From Clostridiales bacterium UBA2432 (GTDB lineage: Bacteria; Bacillota; Clostridia; Lachnospirales; Vallitaleaceae): a stretch of DNA of 55,557 bases. The DNA lies in assembly GCA_002342805.1 (NCBI GenBank), contig DDQW01000035.1, positions 1 through 55,557 of the forward strand. The letters run 5' to 3'. The notes under the pieces are model-generated. The model was not told the DNA's origin, did not search any database, and saw nothing but the letters and a program-made list of their open reading frames with translations. Both the position numbers and the translations under genes were made by a program. Of this stretch, positions 9,418-18,922 are shown in pieces (the stretch's first letter is position 1; every line of letters begins with the position of its first letter).

Positions 9418-11718
9418 ATGAATAAAGATTTAAAATACAAAGATAGCAAGATAGCAATTACTGAACGCGTGGATGATTTATTAAATCGAATGACAGTTGA
9501 AGAAAAGGTTGCACAAACGATATCAATAGATACAACGACATTGCTTGTTCATGAAGGCGATCAGAAAACTCTTTTTGAATTAGGACAAATTCAAGATGAA
9601 AGACTTAAAAGATTACTTGTTCATGGGATTGGTGCTTTTCAGCTACCGGGAAAAAATATGTCTCCGGAAAAAAGTGCTATCTATCGAAATATTCTTCAAA
9701 AATATATTCAAGAAAATACACGTTTAAAAATACCGGTGCTTTCGCAAGAAGAATGCCTCATGGGACATCTTGCTGTGGGGTCGACAATGTTTCCAAGACC
9801 TATTGGTCTTGCAGGAACATTTGATACCCAATTGATAGAAGAAATCTACAATGCTATTGGAAGAGAGACTAGAGTGAGAGGTGGACATCAAGCGTTTACA
9901 CCTGTTCTTGATATTGGAAGAGATCCGCGTTGGGGGAGAATTGAGGAAACATTTGGTGAAGATACGTATTTAGTTTCTAAAATGGGTGTGGCCGCAGTGA
10001 AAGGTTTACAAGGTGGCGGTGAAGGTGTATCAAGTGCGCATATTATTTCATCACCTAAGCATTTTGCAGGATATGGACAATGTGCAGGTGGTAGAAACTT
10101 CGCTCCGACGAACATTCCCCTACGACAGCTTAGAGATGAAATACTACCACCCTTTAGATTGGCCGTCACTGAAGCCAAAGCTAAAGGTATCATGCCATCT
10201 CACTCAGATATAGATGGTATTCCTTGTCATGGAAATAAGTGGTTATTAACAAGTGTTTTAAGAGAAGAATGGGGCTTTGATGGTATTGTTATCAGTGATT
10301 ATAATGATGCATTGCGATTAAATATATTACATGCGATTGAAGAAAATCCTCAAGAAGCTGCAATAAAAGCTTTAGATTCCGGCCTGGATATGGACATACC
10401 ATCTGGATCGGCCTATGAGCATTTGATAGAAGCGGCGAACAAATCAGAAAAGGTTATGGAATTATTGGATAGGTCGGTTTCAAGAATCTTAAAAGTAAAG
10501 TTTGAATTAGGGCTTTTTGAAAATATTTATGCCGATCCCGAAGAGGCAAAAAAAATCGTTAACTGTAAAGAACATAGTGCCCTTGCAAAAAAAGCAGCGG
10601 ATAAAACCATTATTCTGTTGAAAAACGAGAACAATACCTTACCCCTATATAAAGAAAAAATAAAATCGATAGCCGTCATCGGGCCCAATGCAGATCCTGT
10701 TGAGTTCAGCTACTATAGTGCAAGGCCGAATGTGGGTATCAGTATACTTGATGGAATTAATGAAAAAGTTGGTGATAAAGTTAAAGTTTCTTATGCAAAA
10801 GGGTGTCATATTACTAAAGATAATGAAGTCATAGAAACAGAAACAGAAATCATTGTTGATAATCCTAACTTATATACATTAGAAGAAGAGTTGGATTCTA
10901 TTAATGAAGCTATCGAGATAGCCAAGTGTTCAGATGTTGCAATTGTCTGTATTGGCGGTTCTCCGAATTCAAGTCGAGAAGCAGTGACGCTACAAAAAAA
11001 TTATGGTGATAATGCGTCACTAGATTTAGTGGGACAGCAGACCGAGTTATTAAGAAAAGTATTAGAAACAGGCACCCCAACGATTGTTGTATTAATCAAC
11101 GGAAAACCTTTATCCTGTAGTTATGTTTATGAGAATGCACCAGCAGTTCTTGAAGGATGGTACTTAGGTCAGGAAACAGGAAGAGCTATTGCAGATGTAA
11201 TATTTGGCGATGTTAATCCAGGAGCTAAACTACCTGTAACCATTGCACGATCGGCAGGACATTTGCCGGCGTATTATTCTCAAAAATCAACAGGATTTTT
11301 AAAGGATTATTTGTTTGAAAAAGAAGGTCCACTATTTTGTTTTGGTTATGGTCTTAGTTATACAACATTTGAATATAATCAGCTTGAATTATCAAAAGAA
11401 ATGATAAATATGAATGAATCAGTTGAAGTGAGTGTTTATGTTACAAACACAGGAAGCAGAGCCGGTGATGAGATTGTTCAAATGTACATTAAAGACAAGG
11501 TGGCTTCGGTTACAAGGCCAGAAAAATTACTTAAAGGATTTAAGCGTATTACACTCGAACCAGGAGAACGTAAAAAAATTATCTTTACAGTAACAACAAA
11601 AGATTTAGAGTTTACAGGGGTTGATTACAAACCGACGATTGAGCCGGGAACTTATTACATCATGGTTGGTTGTAACAGTGAAGATTACCATACGGTTAAG
11701 CTTAAAGTAAATAAATAA
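9418..11718 (+). CDS. Glycoside hydrolase family 3 (beta-glucosidase/beta-xylosidase type)
   Basis: Retaining exo-glycosidase of 766 residues that removes beta-linked sugars from oligosaccharide ends. The TIM-barrel domain (about residues 15-370) contains SSPKHFAGYG and the nucleophile Asp294 in IVISDYNDALR. The alpha/beta sandwich follows (about 395-620), then a fibronectin-III-like C-terminal domain (about 660-766). No signal peptide, so cytoplasmic. An upstream in-frame TTG at 9403 is rejected because GAAAGGA precedes ATG 9418. It closes module A, so its substrate is probably the sugar imported by 2844-6002. Glucose versus xylose specificity cannot be decided. Confidence 0.92.
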   Translation: MNKDLKYKDSKIAITERVDDLLNRMTVEEKVAQTISIDTTTLLVHEGDQKTLFELGQIQDERLKRLLVHGIGAFQLPGKNMSPEKSAIYRNILQKYIQENTRLKIPVLSQEECLMGHLAVGSTMFPRPIGLAGTFDTQLIEEIYNAIGRETRVRGGHQAFTPVLDIGRDPRWGRIEETFGEDTYLVSKMGVAAVKGLQGGGEGVSSAHIISSPKHFAGYGQCAGGRNFAPTNIPLRQLRDEILPPFRLAVTEAKAKGIMPSHSDIDGIPCHGNKWLLTSVLREEWGFDGIVISDYNDALRLNILHAIEENPQEAAIKALDSGLDMDIPSGSAYEHLIEAANKSEKVMELLDRSVSRILKVKFELGLFENIYADPEEAKKIVNCKEHSALAKKAADKTIILLKNENNTLPLYKEKIKSIAVIGPNADPVEFSYYSARPNVGISILDGINEKVGDKVKVSYAKGCHITKDNEVIETETEIIVDNPNLYTLEEELDSINEAIEIAKCSDVAIVCIGGSPNSSREAVTLQKNYGDNASLDLVGQQTELLRKVLETGTPTIVVLINGKPLSCSYVYENAPAVLEGWYLGQETGRAIADVIFGDVNPGAKLPVTIARSAGHLPAYYSQKSTGFLKDYLFEKEGPLFCFGYGLSYTTFEYNQLELSKEMINMNESVEVSVYVTNTGSRAGDEIVQMYIKDKVASVTRPEKLLKGFKRITLEPGERKKIIFTVTTKDLEFTGVDYKPTIEPGTYYIMVGCNSEDYHTVKLKVNK

Positions 11719-11753
11719 AGAAATTGTATTTTATTGTTTTGAAGGGTATGCAT

Positions 11754-14054
11754 ATGATAAAAAATAAAAAAAAATTTAGTAAAATAATTCGTATTTGGTT
11801 TATAACATATATCATCATGTTGGTTCTGCCGCTTCTTATTAATTTTTTCTTATTTAGGCATTCAAGTACTATTATTGAAGAAGAAATTAGTCGGACGCGA
11901 AGTGCAGGACTCATGCAGCTGCAATCAAGTATTGATGAAAAACTAGCATCATTAAGAAGGACTGCAGTTATGCTAGCCAATGATCCCAAAGTTTTTGGTG
12001 TACTCAAAGCAAATAGAAATAATGAGCTTGAATCATACCGATATGAAATATTAGAGTTAATAAAGTATAAGGAAATATTAAAAGTAAGTAATTCAGATAT
12101 TGACAACATTTTAATATATTTAAATTCAAATAAGCGCCTGATATATGATGGCGCTTATTTGACTGACCAATATGTTTATGATTATTACGTGGATAAGGAA
12201 ATCTATACGAATCATGAACAATGGATTGATCATATGAAACAACAGTATAAAAGTGAATATATAACACAGTCGTTATTTCAAGATAATATTGCATTTGCGA
12301 TGTCGTTGCCCTTTAATTCGAATAAGGTAGATAATGATAATTTGTTTGTGAGTATAGAAAAAAAGAAAATAGTGTCCAATTTAAAAGACTACGAATTATC
12401 AGATAAGGCCGTAATATATATATTGGCTAAGAATAATGAAATCATAGCATCTTCTAATGATTTTACTCCGATTCAGGCATTTAATTATAATGCTTTGAGT
12501 GATATAGGCGATTATGTTTATGATGAAAATGACAATAAACAAATGGTCGCTTTTTCAATTAAATCAGAAATTAATGATTGGAAATATGTTGTTTTAACAG
12601 ATGTAACAGACTTTCAAGCTAAAAAAAATAATTACACGCAGATGGTTATTCTTGCGACCATATTAAATCTAATTTTAGGAACACTGCTTGCCTATGAATT
12701 TTCCAGAAGAAATTATAAGCCTGTCAAGAAAATAATTAATATGGTGTCAGAAAAATATCAACAAACAGGTGTTGACAGCCAAGAAGAATATACATATTTG
12801 CAGTCTGCTTTTGAAAAAACATTTTTTAGATTAGATTCACTGGAAGATAAAGTCGAAGAACAAAAAAATCTACTTAGAAAAAATTTTATTAGTCGATTAC
12901 TTAATGGTGATTTTAATGATATGGAAACAATTAAAAATAGAATGGGACAATTTGACATTAAGCTAGAGTATGAATTGTTTATGGTCATCATTATACAGGT
13001 GCATACACTCGAACGAGAAAAATCAAGACATGACCTCGTTCCCTTCGTTAAAATAGGTGAATATTTTCAGGAAATATTAAAGCATCATTCGAACATGTTT
13101 TATAGTGTTCAAAATAATCAGATTGTTATTGTAACAAATACCAGTAAAAGTACATGGAATAACATGCATACACAAATCTATGATTGGGTTGAGCAATTAA
13201 AAGAGGAATTAGATAAAGTCATATTGATTCAGCTTAATGTTGCCGTTAGCAATTGCTATAAATCCCTTCTTGATGTTCCGGAAGCTTATCAAGAAAGTCT
13301 CAGTTGTTTAGACTATATTCAAAAATATGAATCGGATTCGGTGATGTTCTATGAAGAAATCCAAGGCAATGAACCGTATTATTATCCTTTAAGTGAAGAA
13401 CAGATATTGACAAACTATATAAAAAACGGTGATGCTCAAAAAGCGAAAGATTTGCTAAAAGTATTATATAAGAAAAACTTTGATATTAATAACATCGGTA
13501 TTAATGTTGGGAAAAATCTAATCTTTGATATAAGTGCGACAGTACTTAAATCGATGGGAAAATTAAATCAAAAAAACATAATAGATCAAGATAAAGAGCT
13601 TATGAAAATTATCGGGGCAAAAAGTTTATCAGATATGCAAAAAAAATTAAATGTTTTAATGGAGAAAGTGTGTCAGTTCTATACAGAAAATATAGAAGCA
13701 GAGCAATCTGTTCTTCTAAGTGAAAAAATTGATGCTTATATAGAAGGTCATTTTATGGATAGTGAACTTAATGTTTCAACATTGGCAGATTATTTTCAGT
13801 TAACACCATCGTATTTGACTAAATTATATAAGAGTGAAAAAAACATTAGCATTCTAAAAAAAATAAATCGCGTTCGCATTCATCATGCGAAAGAATTGCT
13901 TTTAAATACAGATTTATCAATAAATGATATAGCAAATAAGGTCGGTATATTACATGATACAAGTTTTATCCGTATTTTTAAAAGTATTGAATATATTACT
14001 CCTGGTCAATACAGACGACAAAATGTAGAAAATGTTAAGAATATGCATAAATGA
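11754..14054 (+). CDS. Membrane-anchored AraC-family regulator, YtdP-like
   Basis: One-component transmembrane regulator of 766 residues. A membrane helix at about residues 11-33 and a second around 295-315 flank an extracytoplasmic Cache-like sensor. The C-terminal 100 residues are an AraC double HTH (LTPSYLTKLYKSEKN, then FIRIFKSIEYITPGQYRR). It has no kinase or receiver domain. B. subtilis YtdP, next to the rhamnogalacturonan transporter ytcQ/yteP/ytcP, has the same layout, and here too an LplA-type binding protein and LplB/C permeases follow. GAAGGG at 11741-11746 selects ATG 11754 over ATG 11748. It probably controls 14198-18851. Confidence 0.9.
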   Translation: MIKNKKKFSKIIRIWFITYIIMLVLPLLINFFLFRHSSTIIEEEISRTRSAGLMQLQSSIDEKLASLRRTAVMLANDPKVFGVLKANRNNELESYRYEILELIKYKEILKVSNSDIDNILIYLNSNKRLIYDGAYLTDQYVYDYYVDKEIYTNHEQWIDHMKQQYKSEYITQSLFQDNIAFAMSLPFNSNKVDNDNLFVSIEKKKIVSNLKDYELSDKAVIYILAKNNEIIASSNDFTPIQAFNYNALSDIGDYVYDENDNKQMVAFSIKSEINDWKYVVLTDVTDFQAKKNNYTQMVILATILNLILGTLLAYEFSRRNYKPVKKIINMVSEKYQQTGVDSQEEYTYLQSAFEKTFFRLDSLEDKVEEQKNLLRKNFISRLLNGDFNDMETIKNRMGQFDIKLEYELFMVIIIQVHTLEREKSRHDLVPFVKIGEYFQEILKHHSNMFYSVQNNQIVIVTNTSKSTWNNMHTQIYDWVEQLKEELDKVILIQLNVAVSNCYKSLLDVPEAYQESLSCLDYIQKYESDSVMFYEEIQGNEPYYYPLSEEQILTNYIKNGDAQKAKDLLKVLYKKNFDINNIGINVGKNLIFDISATVLKSMGKLNQKNIIDQDKELMKIIGAKSLSDMQKKLNVLMEKVCQFYTENIEAEQSVLLSEKIDAYIEGHFMDSELNVSTLADYFQLTPSYLTKLYKSEKNISILKKINRVRIHHAKELLLNTDLSINDIANKVGILHDTSFIRIFKSIEYITPGQYRRQNVENVKNMHK
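12126..12162 (+). repeat. Perfect 13-base inverted repeat inside the YtdP-like gene
   Basis: TCAAATAAGCGCC (12126-12138) and its exact complement GGCGCTTATTTGA (12150-12162) are separated by 11 bases. It lies in the region coding for the extracytoplasmic sensor, early in the gene. It could fold in the mRNA or act as a DNA-binding site; there is no T-run after it. Confidence 0.75.
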
Positions 14055-14197
14055 TAGGACCTAATTCCTGCTTTTACAAGCTTTTTTCGTTTTTGTAAAT
14101 AGACTTTTGATTAAAATCAATACATAATGACCTTGTCAAGTTAATATCTTTCTTGGCGGAAACTATTTATATTATGAAAATTGGGAGGAATACAAAC

Positions 14198-15823
14198 ATG
14201 AAAAAAGCAAATGTCAAAGGATTAGCATTATTACTAATTATGATAATGATGTTTAATCTACTTGTAGGTTGTGGCAAAACAGAAAGTGAAGAATCAAATG
14301 AAACAGATGAAATGAATCAAGTTGAATCAGAAAATAATGAAGACGTAGCAACGGAAGTATCCGAAGTATATCCATTAGAAGGTGACCATAAATTAACATA
14401 CTGGGTTAACTTTTTTTCACATCCGGAATATGCAACACAAGGAGAAACTCCTTTATATGAAGAAGTAACCAAAAGAACCGGTATAGAAACGGAATGGATT
14501 GTACAATCAGCACCAGAAGCATTTAGTTTGCTGGCTGCTTCAGGAGAAATACCAGATCTTATACTATATAACTTTATAACAAGCTATCCAGGAGGACCTC
14601 AAGCAGCACTCGATCAAGGATTAATCATGCCTTTAAATGACTATATGCAATATGCTCCTAACCTTGTGAAATACTTAGAAGAAAATCCGGAAGTTGATAA
14701 ACAAATTAAAACCGATGATGGAATTTATTATACATTCCCACGTATTCGAGGTGGAGACTTCTTAAAAACATTTGTAGGCCCAATGGTTAGAAAAGACATA
14801 CTTGAGCAAACAGGTCTTGATACACCTGAAACAATTGAAGATTGGCATAAAACGTTAATAGCATTTAGAGATTTAGGTATTCAGTCTCCCCTTACATCCG
14901 AGATGCCTATTATCCAATCGACAAATGCATTTGTAGGTGCATACAACACTTCTTTTGATATGCATCTTGAAGATGGGAAAATTGTCTATGGTCCAATACA
15001 ACCCGGATTTAAAGAATTTTTAAAAACATTTGCTCAATGGTATCAAGAAGGGTTGATTGATAAAGATATTGCAAGTCTAGACAAAGCACAAGTGGCTGCT
15101 AAAATGACTTCAGGTCAAGCGGTATCAGCCGTTGGACATACAGGTAGCCGGATGGGAGCATGGTTGAGCGCCATGTCAGATGATCCAAGTTATGGGTTGA
15201 TTCCTACGCAATATCCAGTCCTAAATGCAGGCGATTACCCGGAATTTGGACAAAGTGATCCTGCGTATAATGGAATTGGAACCAGCATTAGTACCCAATG
15301 TGAAGATATTGAAGCAGCAATGCGACTCTTAGATTATGGCTATAGTGAAGAGGGACATATGCTTTATAACTTTGGTATTGAAGGTGAAAGTTATGAGATG
15401 ATTGATGGTTATCCAACCTATACAGACTATATTATGAATAATCCGGATGGCAAAAATGTTGGGGAAATGTTGATGGCATATACACATTCGGCCTACTTTG
15501 GACCAATGGTTCAAGATGTGCGTTACATGGAACAATATGCTCAGTATCAAGAACAAAAGGACGCCATCAATATTTGGAAAGACACGAATATCAAAAATAG
15601 ACAATTACCTCCAGTGACACTTTCAAAAGAAGAAGTGGATAATGTCGCTTCGATACAAAGTGAAATTACAGCTTATGCAGACGAATTTTTCTATAAAGTC
15701 TTATTTGGTGCATTAGATGTTGAAGCAGAATGGGATAATTATGTCGAAACAATTAATAAAATGGGGCTCGATGAAATGCTGTCAGCGCATGAGGCAGCAC
15801 TTGAAAGATATAATAATCGTTAA
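14198..15823 (+). CDS. LplA/YtcQ-type oligosaccharide-binding lipoprotein
   Basis: Large binding protein of 541 residues. Lipoprotein signal with lipobox LLVGC (Cys25), acidic linker to about residue 60, then LTYWVNFFSHPEY and RTGIETEWI, as in LplA/YtcQ proteins. An in-frame ATG at 14153 is rejected: GGGAGG at 14183-14188 sits nine bases ahead of ATG 14198, and the lipoprotein signal begins there. It is followed by a hairpin and then by LplB/LplC-type permeases, which form its channel. This family typically binds uronate-containing oligosaccharides, consistent with the GH88 gene at 17727. Confidence 0.92.
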   Translation: MKKANVKGLALLLIMIMMFNLLVGCGKTESEESNETDEMNQVESENNEDVATEVSEVYPLEGDHKLTYWVNFFSHPEYATQGETPLYEEVTKRTGIETEWIVQSAPEAFSLLAASGEIPDLILYNFITSYPGGPQAALDQGLIMPLNDYMQYAPNLVKYLEENPEVDKQIKTDDGIYYTFPRIRGGDFLKTFVGPMVRKDILEQTGLDTPETIEDWHKTLIAFRDLGIQSPLTSEMPIIQSTNAFVGAYNTSFDMHLEDGKIVYGPIQPGFKEFLKTFAQWYQEGLIDKDIASLDKAQVAAKMTSGQAVSAVGHTGSRMGAWLSAMSDDPSYGLIPTQYPVLNAGDYPEFGQSDPAYNGIGTSISTQCEDIEAAMRLLDYGYSEEGHMLYNFGIEGESYEMIDGYPTYTDYIMNNPDGKNVGEMLMAYTHSAYFGPMVQDVRYMEQYAQYQEQKDAINIWKDTNIKNRQLPPVTLSKEEVDNVASIQSEITAYADEFFYKVLFGALDVEAEWDNYVETINKMGLDEMLSAHEAALERYNNR

Positions 15824-15841
15824 TTAGTTCTGTTATATTTC

Positions 15842-15870
15842 GAATCCCCTTGCAAACTGCTTGGGGATTC
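15842..15870 (+). other. Intercistronic hairpin after binding-protein gene
   Basis: GAATCCCC (15842-15849) pairs with GGGGATTC (15863-15870), with a further GCA/TGC pairing inside the loop. It starts 19 bases after the stop of the LplA-type gene and is not followed by a T-run. It is the same arrangement as behind the three other binding-protein genes in the window. Confidence 0.7.
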
Positions 15871-15885
15871 CTTATTGGAGGAAAA

Positions 15886-16803
15886 ATGAAAAAAAATTAT
15901 ATTCAAATCATAAAATCAGATTTCAAAAGAAATAAAGTTCTCTACCTTATAATTTTGCCTGTGCTTATCCATTTTATACTCTTTAGATATTTGCCTATGT
16001 ATGGTGCAACAATAGCATTTAAAGATTTCACACCTATGAAAGGCATTGCAGGGAGTGAATGGGTTGGCTTTAAACATTTTTTGAAATTTTTCACAAGTTT
16101 CTATTTTTTTAGAGTTCTGAAAAATACCTTTGCATTAAGTTTTCTGCAAATTCTTTTTGGATTTCCAATACCAATCATATTTGCTATTTTACTTAATGAA
16201 GTCTCAAATAAATATTTTAAAAAAGTGATTCAAACCGTCACCTATTTACCCCACTTTATTTCCCTAGTTGTTATTGCAGGAATGATTGCTCAATTTAGCT
16301 CGCAAAATGGCATATTTAATGATTTAATCGTTTTATTTGGAGGGTCAAGAGAGTCCTTGCTACAAAATCCTGACAATTTTAGATTTATTTATATTGCATC
16401 TGATATTTGGCAAAAGGCAGGTTGGGAATCAATTATATACTTAGCTGCATTAATGGGAATTGATTCAAGTCTTTATGAAGCTGCAGGAATTGATGGGGCA
16501 AATCGGTTTAAAAAAATAATACATGTCACATTACCTGGATTGACTCCAACAATAATTATTATGTTGATAATTCGTATTGGAAGAGTTATGGAAGTGGGAT
16601 TTGAAAAAATTATACTCTTGTATAACCCTGCGACTTATGAAGTTGCAGATGTTATCTCTTCATATGTCTATAGGGTTGGACTCATTGACTTAAATTGGAG
16701 CTATAGTTCAGCCGTTGGAATATTTAATGCAATCATTAACCTTAGCTTTTTGTTTATGGCAAATAAGATTAGTCGAAGATATACAGGTGGTGGATTATGG
16801 TAA
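15886..16803 (+). CDS. LplB/YteP-type ABC permease
   Basis: Channel subunit of 305 residues with six predicted membrane helices. The N-terminal NKVLYLIILPVLIHFILF is the typical opening of LplB-type permeases. The EAA loop reads EAAGIDGANRFKKI followed by LPGLTP. The start ATG 15886 follows TTGGAGGA; the in-frame TTG at 15850 lies inside the preceding hairpin and has no ribosome site. It overlaps the LplC-type gene by seven bases. Confidence 0.93.
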   Translation: MKKNYIQIIKSDFKRNKVLYLIILPVLIHFILFRYLPMYGATIAFKDFTPMKGIAGSEWVGFKHFLKFFTSFYFFRVLKNTFALSFLQILFGFPIPIIFAILLNEVSNKYFKKVIQTVTYLPHFISLVVIAGMIAQFSSQNGIFNDLIVLFGGSRESLLQNPDNFRFIYIASDIWQKAGWESIIYLAALMGIDSSLYEAAGIDGANRFKKIIHVTLPGLTPTIIIMLIIRIGRVMEVGFEKIILLYNPATYEVADVISSYVYRVGLIDLNWSYSSAVGIFNAIINLSFLFMANKISRRYTGGGLW

Positions 16804-17693
16804 ATTTAAAAAGAAAAAGAAAAAATAAAATTAAAGTCACGTTATCAGGATTTCTATTTGATCGAATCAATGATGTGTTCTTATTTGGTGTCGTTCTTTT
16901 AACGCTGTATCCAATGATTTATATTCTGATGGCATCAATAAGTAATGGAAATGAACTGATTAAACATACAGGAATTTTATTGTGGCCAAAGGGAACACCG
17001 ACTTTAGCTGCCTATGAAATGGTTTTGGGGAATCCCTCGATTATAAGAGGCTTTGCTATTTCTGTATTTATTGTGGTTGCAGGAACAGGATTATCCTTAA
17101 TATTGACAAGTATGGGGGCTTATTTTCTTTCACGAAAAAATGTGCTTTTTGGAACTCCGATAATGATGCTTATAGCATTTACAATGTTTTTTAGAGGTGG
17201 ACTGGTTCCGGAATTTTTGATTTATAAAGAGCTAGGTCTTGTTAATAGCATATGGGCACCGATTCTTCCCTTTGCAATAAATACATTTAATCTTATCATT
17301 CTTAGAACGGCTTTTTTTGGTATTCCGGATAGCTTAGAAGAATCCGCAAGAATAGATGGAGCAGGTCATATTACAATATTAACTAAAATTATGCTGCCTC
17401 TGTTAAAGCCTACATTGGCTGTTATAACCTTATATTATGCGGTATATTATTGGAATTCATGGTTTTGGCCGTCATTGCTTATCCGGGATAAAAGTATGTA
17501 TCCACTGCAGGTTATTATGCGGGACATCCTTATCGCGGCAGATTCAGAGATGCTTCAAAATACAGAGGATATTGTGACAGAAACGGTTAAATTTGCAACG
17601 ATTATGGTTTCAACAATACCAATCTTATTTGTGTATCCGTATTTACAAAAATACTTTGTTAAAGGCGTTATGATTGGTGCAGTAAAAGGTTAA
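16797..17693 (+). CDS. LplC/YtcP-type ABC permease
   Basis: Second channel subunit of 298 residues. The EAA loop reads EESARIDGAGHITIL followed by LPLLKP, and the tail is GVMIGAVKG. The start ATG overlaps the end of the LplB-type gene, so translation is coupled, with GGTGGTGG serving as ribosome site. Together with 14198 and 15886 it makes a complete importer apart from the ATPase, which in Bacillus relatives is the shared MsmX; no ATPase gene lies in this window. Confidence 0.93.
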   Translation: MVNLKRKRKNKIKVTLSGFLFDRINDVFLFGVVLLTLYPMIYILMASISNGNELIKHTGILLWPKGTPTLAAYEMVLGNPSIIRGFAISVFIVVAGTGLSLILTSMGAYFLSRKNVLFGTPIMMLIAFTMFFRGGLVPEFLIYKELGLVNSIWAPILPFAINTFNLIILRTAFFGIPDSLEESARIDGAGHITILTKIMLPLLKPTLAVITLYYAVYYWNSWFWPSLLIRDKSMYPLQVIMRDILIAADSEMLQNTEDIVTETVKFATIMVSTIPILFVYPYLQKYFVKGVMIGAVKG

Positions 17694-17726
17694 CATATTA
17701 TTTGTTCAAATAGAAAGAGGTAAAGC

Positions 17727-18851
17727 ATGAATATGAATGACAAAGAATTACTCGATCAAATATGGAAGGACATTCACGAAAAAACGATGCAGACGAGTCA
17801 GGAGATTGGCAGTCAGTTTCCTACGATGACAAAGAATGGAAAATATGAGTTTATAGAAAGATACAGTGCATGGACTACTGGTTTTTGGCCGGGCTTATTA
17901 TGGTTACTTTATGAAGATACAAAATATGAACCTTATCAAACAATTGCTATAGAATGTGAAGATAAACTTGATGAAGCCATTGAAGAATTTTATGGGCTTG
18001 GTCATGACATTGGTTTTATTTGGCAATTAACAGCAATAAAACATTATGAACTGACGGGCAATGAGGTCTCTTTAAAAAGAGCCATAGTTGCAGCTAGCTT
18101 TTTAGCTAGTCGCTTCAATATTAAAGGAAAATTTTTACAGGCGTGGAATAAAAACGGTTTGAATGATGCAAATCCACATGGCCTTAGCATCATTGATAGT
18201 ATGATGAACTTACCTATATTAATGTTCGCATCAGCTCAACTTAAGGCGCCAAGATTTGAACTGATTGCACGAGCACATGCAGATACAGTACTAAAAGAAT
18301 TCATTCGCGAAGATGGTTCGGTAAATCATATGGTTGAGTTTGATCCCTTAACAGGACAAAAGATTCAAGTACATGGGGGGCAAGGACAAAGCCCGACTTC
18401 GGCGTGGTCAAGGGGAACGTCCTGGGCACTACATGGTATGGCGAAATTTTATGGATTAACTCAAGAAAAAAAATATTTAGACGCAGCAAAAAAAGTGGCA
18501 GATTTCTTTATAAGTCAATTACCGCAAGATAATGTTCCGCATTGGGATTTCAGAGTTGAAAGAACAGCTGAAACGCCAAGAGATACATCAGCAGGAGCCT
18601 GTGCGGCCTGTGGATTAATAGAGTTGAGTCGTTATGTGGATACAAGCGATAAAGAATATTATTTGAATGCGGCTCTAAAGATTATTGTTTCGCTTTATGA
18701 AAATTATAGTACTCTAAAAGATGACGAATACCAAGGACTAATCAAAGGGGGAACATTTAATCATCCTCAAGGCTTAGGTATTGATATTTCGTTGATCTAT
18801 GGCGACTATTATTTTACTGAGGCAGTTATGCGTTTAAGAACATTACAATAA
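17727..18851 (+). CDS. Unsaturated glucuronyl hydrolase, GH88
   Basis: Removes the 4,5-unsaturated uronic acid that a polysaccharide lyase leaves on the non-reducing end of oligosaccharides, acting in the cytoplasm. The 374-residue alpha/alpha barrel matches GH88: WTTGFWPG, the two acidic residues Asp94 (GHDIGF) and Asp157 (IIDSMMNLP) expected by comparison with Bacillus UGL, then SAWSRGTSWALHG, PHWDF and DTSAGA. The SAWSRG region argues for GH88 over the related GH105. It is last in the YtdP/LplABC-type operon, so the imported ligand is probably a lyase product. No lyase lies in the window. Confidence 0.9.
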   Translation: MNMNDKELLDQIWKDIHEKTMQTSQEIGSQFPTMTKNGKYEFIERYSAWTTGFWPGLLWLLYEDTKYEPYQTIAIECEDKLDEAIEEFYGLGHDIGFIWQLTAIKHYELTGNEVSLKRAIVAASFLASRFNIKGKFLQAWNKNGLNDANPHGLSIIDSMMNLPILMFASAQLKAPRFELIARAHADTVLKEFIREDGSVNHMVEFDPLTGQKIQVHGGQGQSPTSAWSRGTSWALHGMAKFYGLTQEKKYLDAAKKVADFFISQLPQDNVPHWDFRVERTAETPRDTSAGACAACGLIELSRYVDTSDKEYYLNAALKIIVSLYENYSTLKDDEYQGLIKGGTFNHPQGLGIDISLIYGDYYFTEAVMRLRTLQ

Positions 18852-18857
18852 TAAAAT

Positions 18858-18903
18858 AGCTATAAAAAATTCCAATAAAAGAATATTGGAATTTTTTATA
18901 GCT
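18858..18903 (+). terminator. Intrinsic terminator after the GH88 operon
   Basis: A perfect 20-base inverted repeat surrounds the loop AAAGAA. The core stem TTCCAATA/TATTGGAA is followed by six T residues (18892-18897), and the mirror A-run lies on the other side, so it could terminate in both directions. It begins seven bases after the GH88 stop and separates it from the MFS gene. Confidence 0.85.
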
Positions 18904-18922
18904 TGAATCATAAGGGGAAATT

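Noticed and set aside
9888..10193. A 101-residue minus-strand frame inside the GH3 gene.
   Set aside because: It lies fully opposite a well-conserved GH3 barrel including its catalytic region and has no ribosome site; it is a shadow frame.
11702..12109. A 135-residue minus-strand hydrophobic frame at the start of the membrane regulator gene.
   Set aside because: It is antisense to a membrane helix and sensor region; its hydrophobicity follows from the sense codons.
14076..14105. TTTACAA...TTGTAAA pairing after the YtdP-like gene as a terminator.
   Set aside because: Only seven AT-rich pairs and an oversized T-rich loop; too weak to call.
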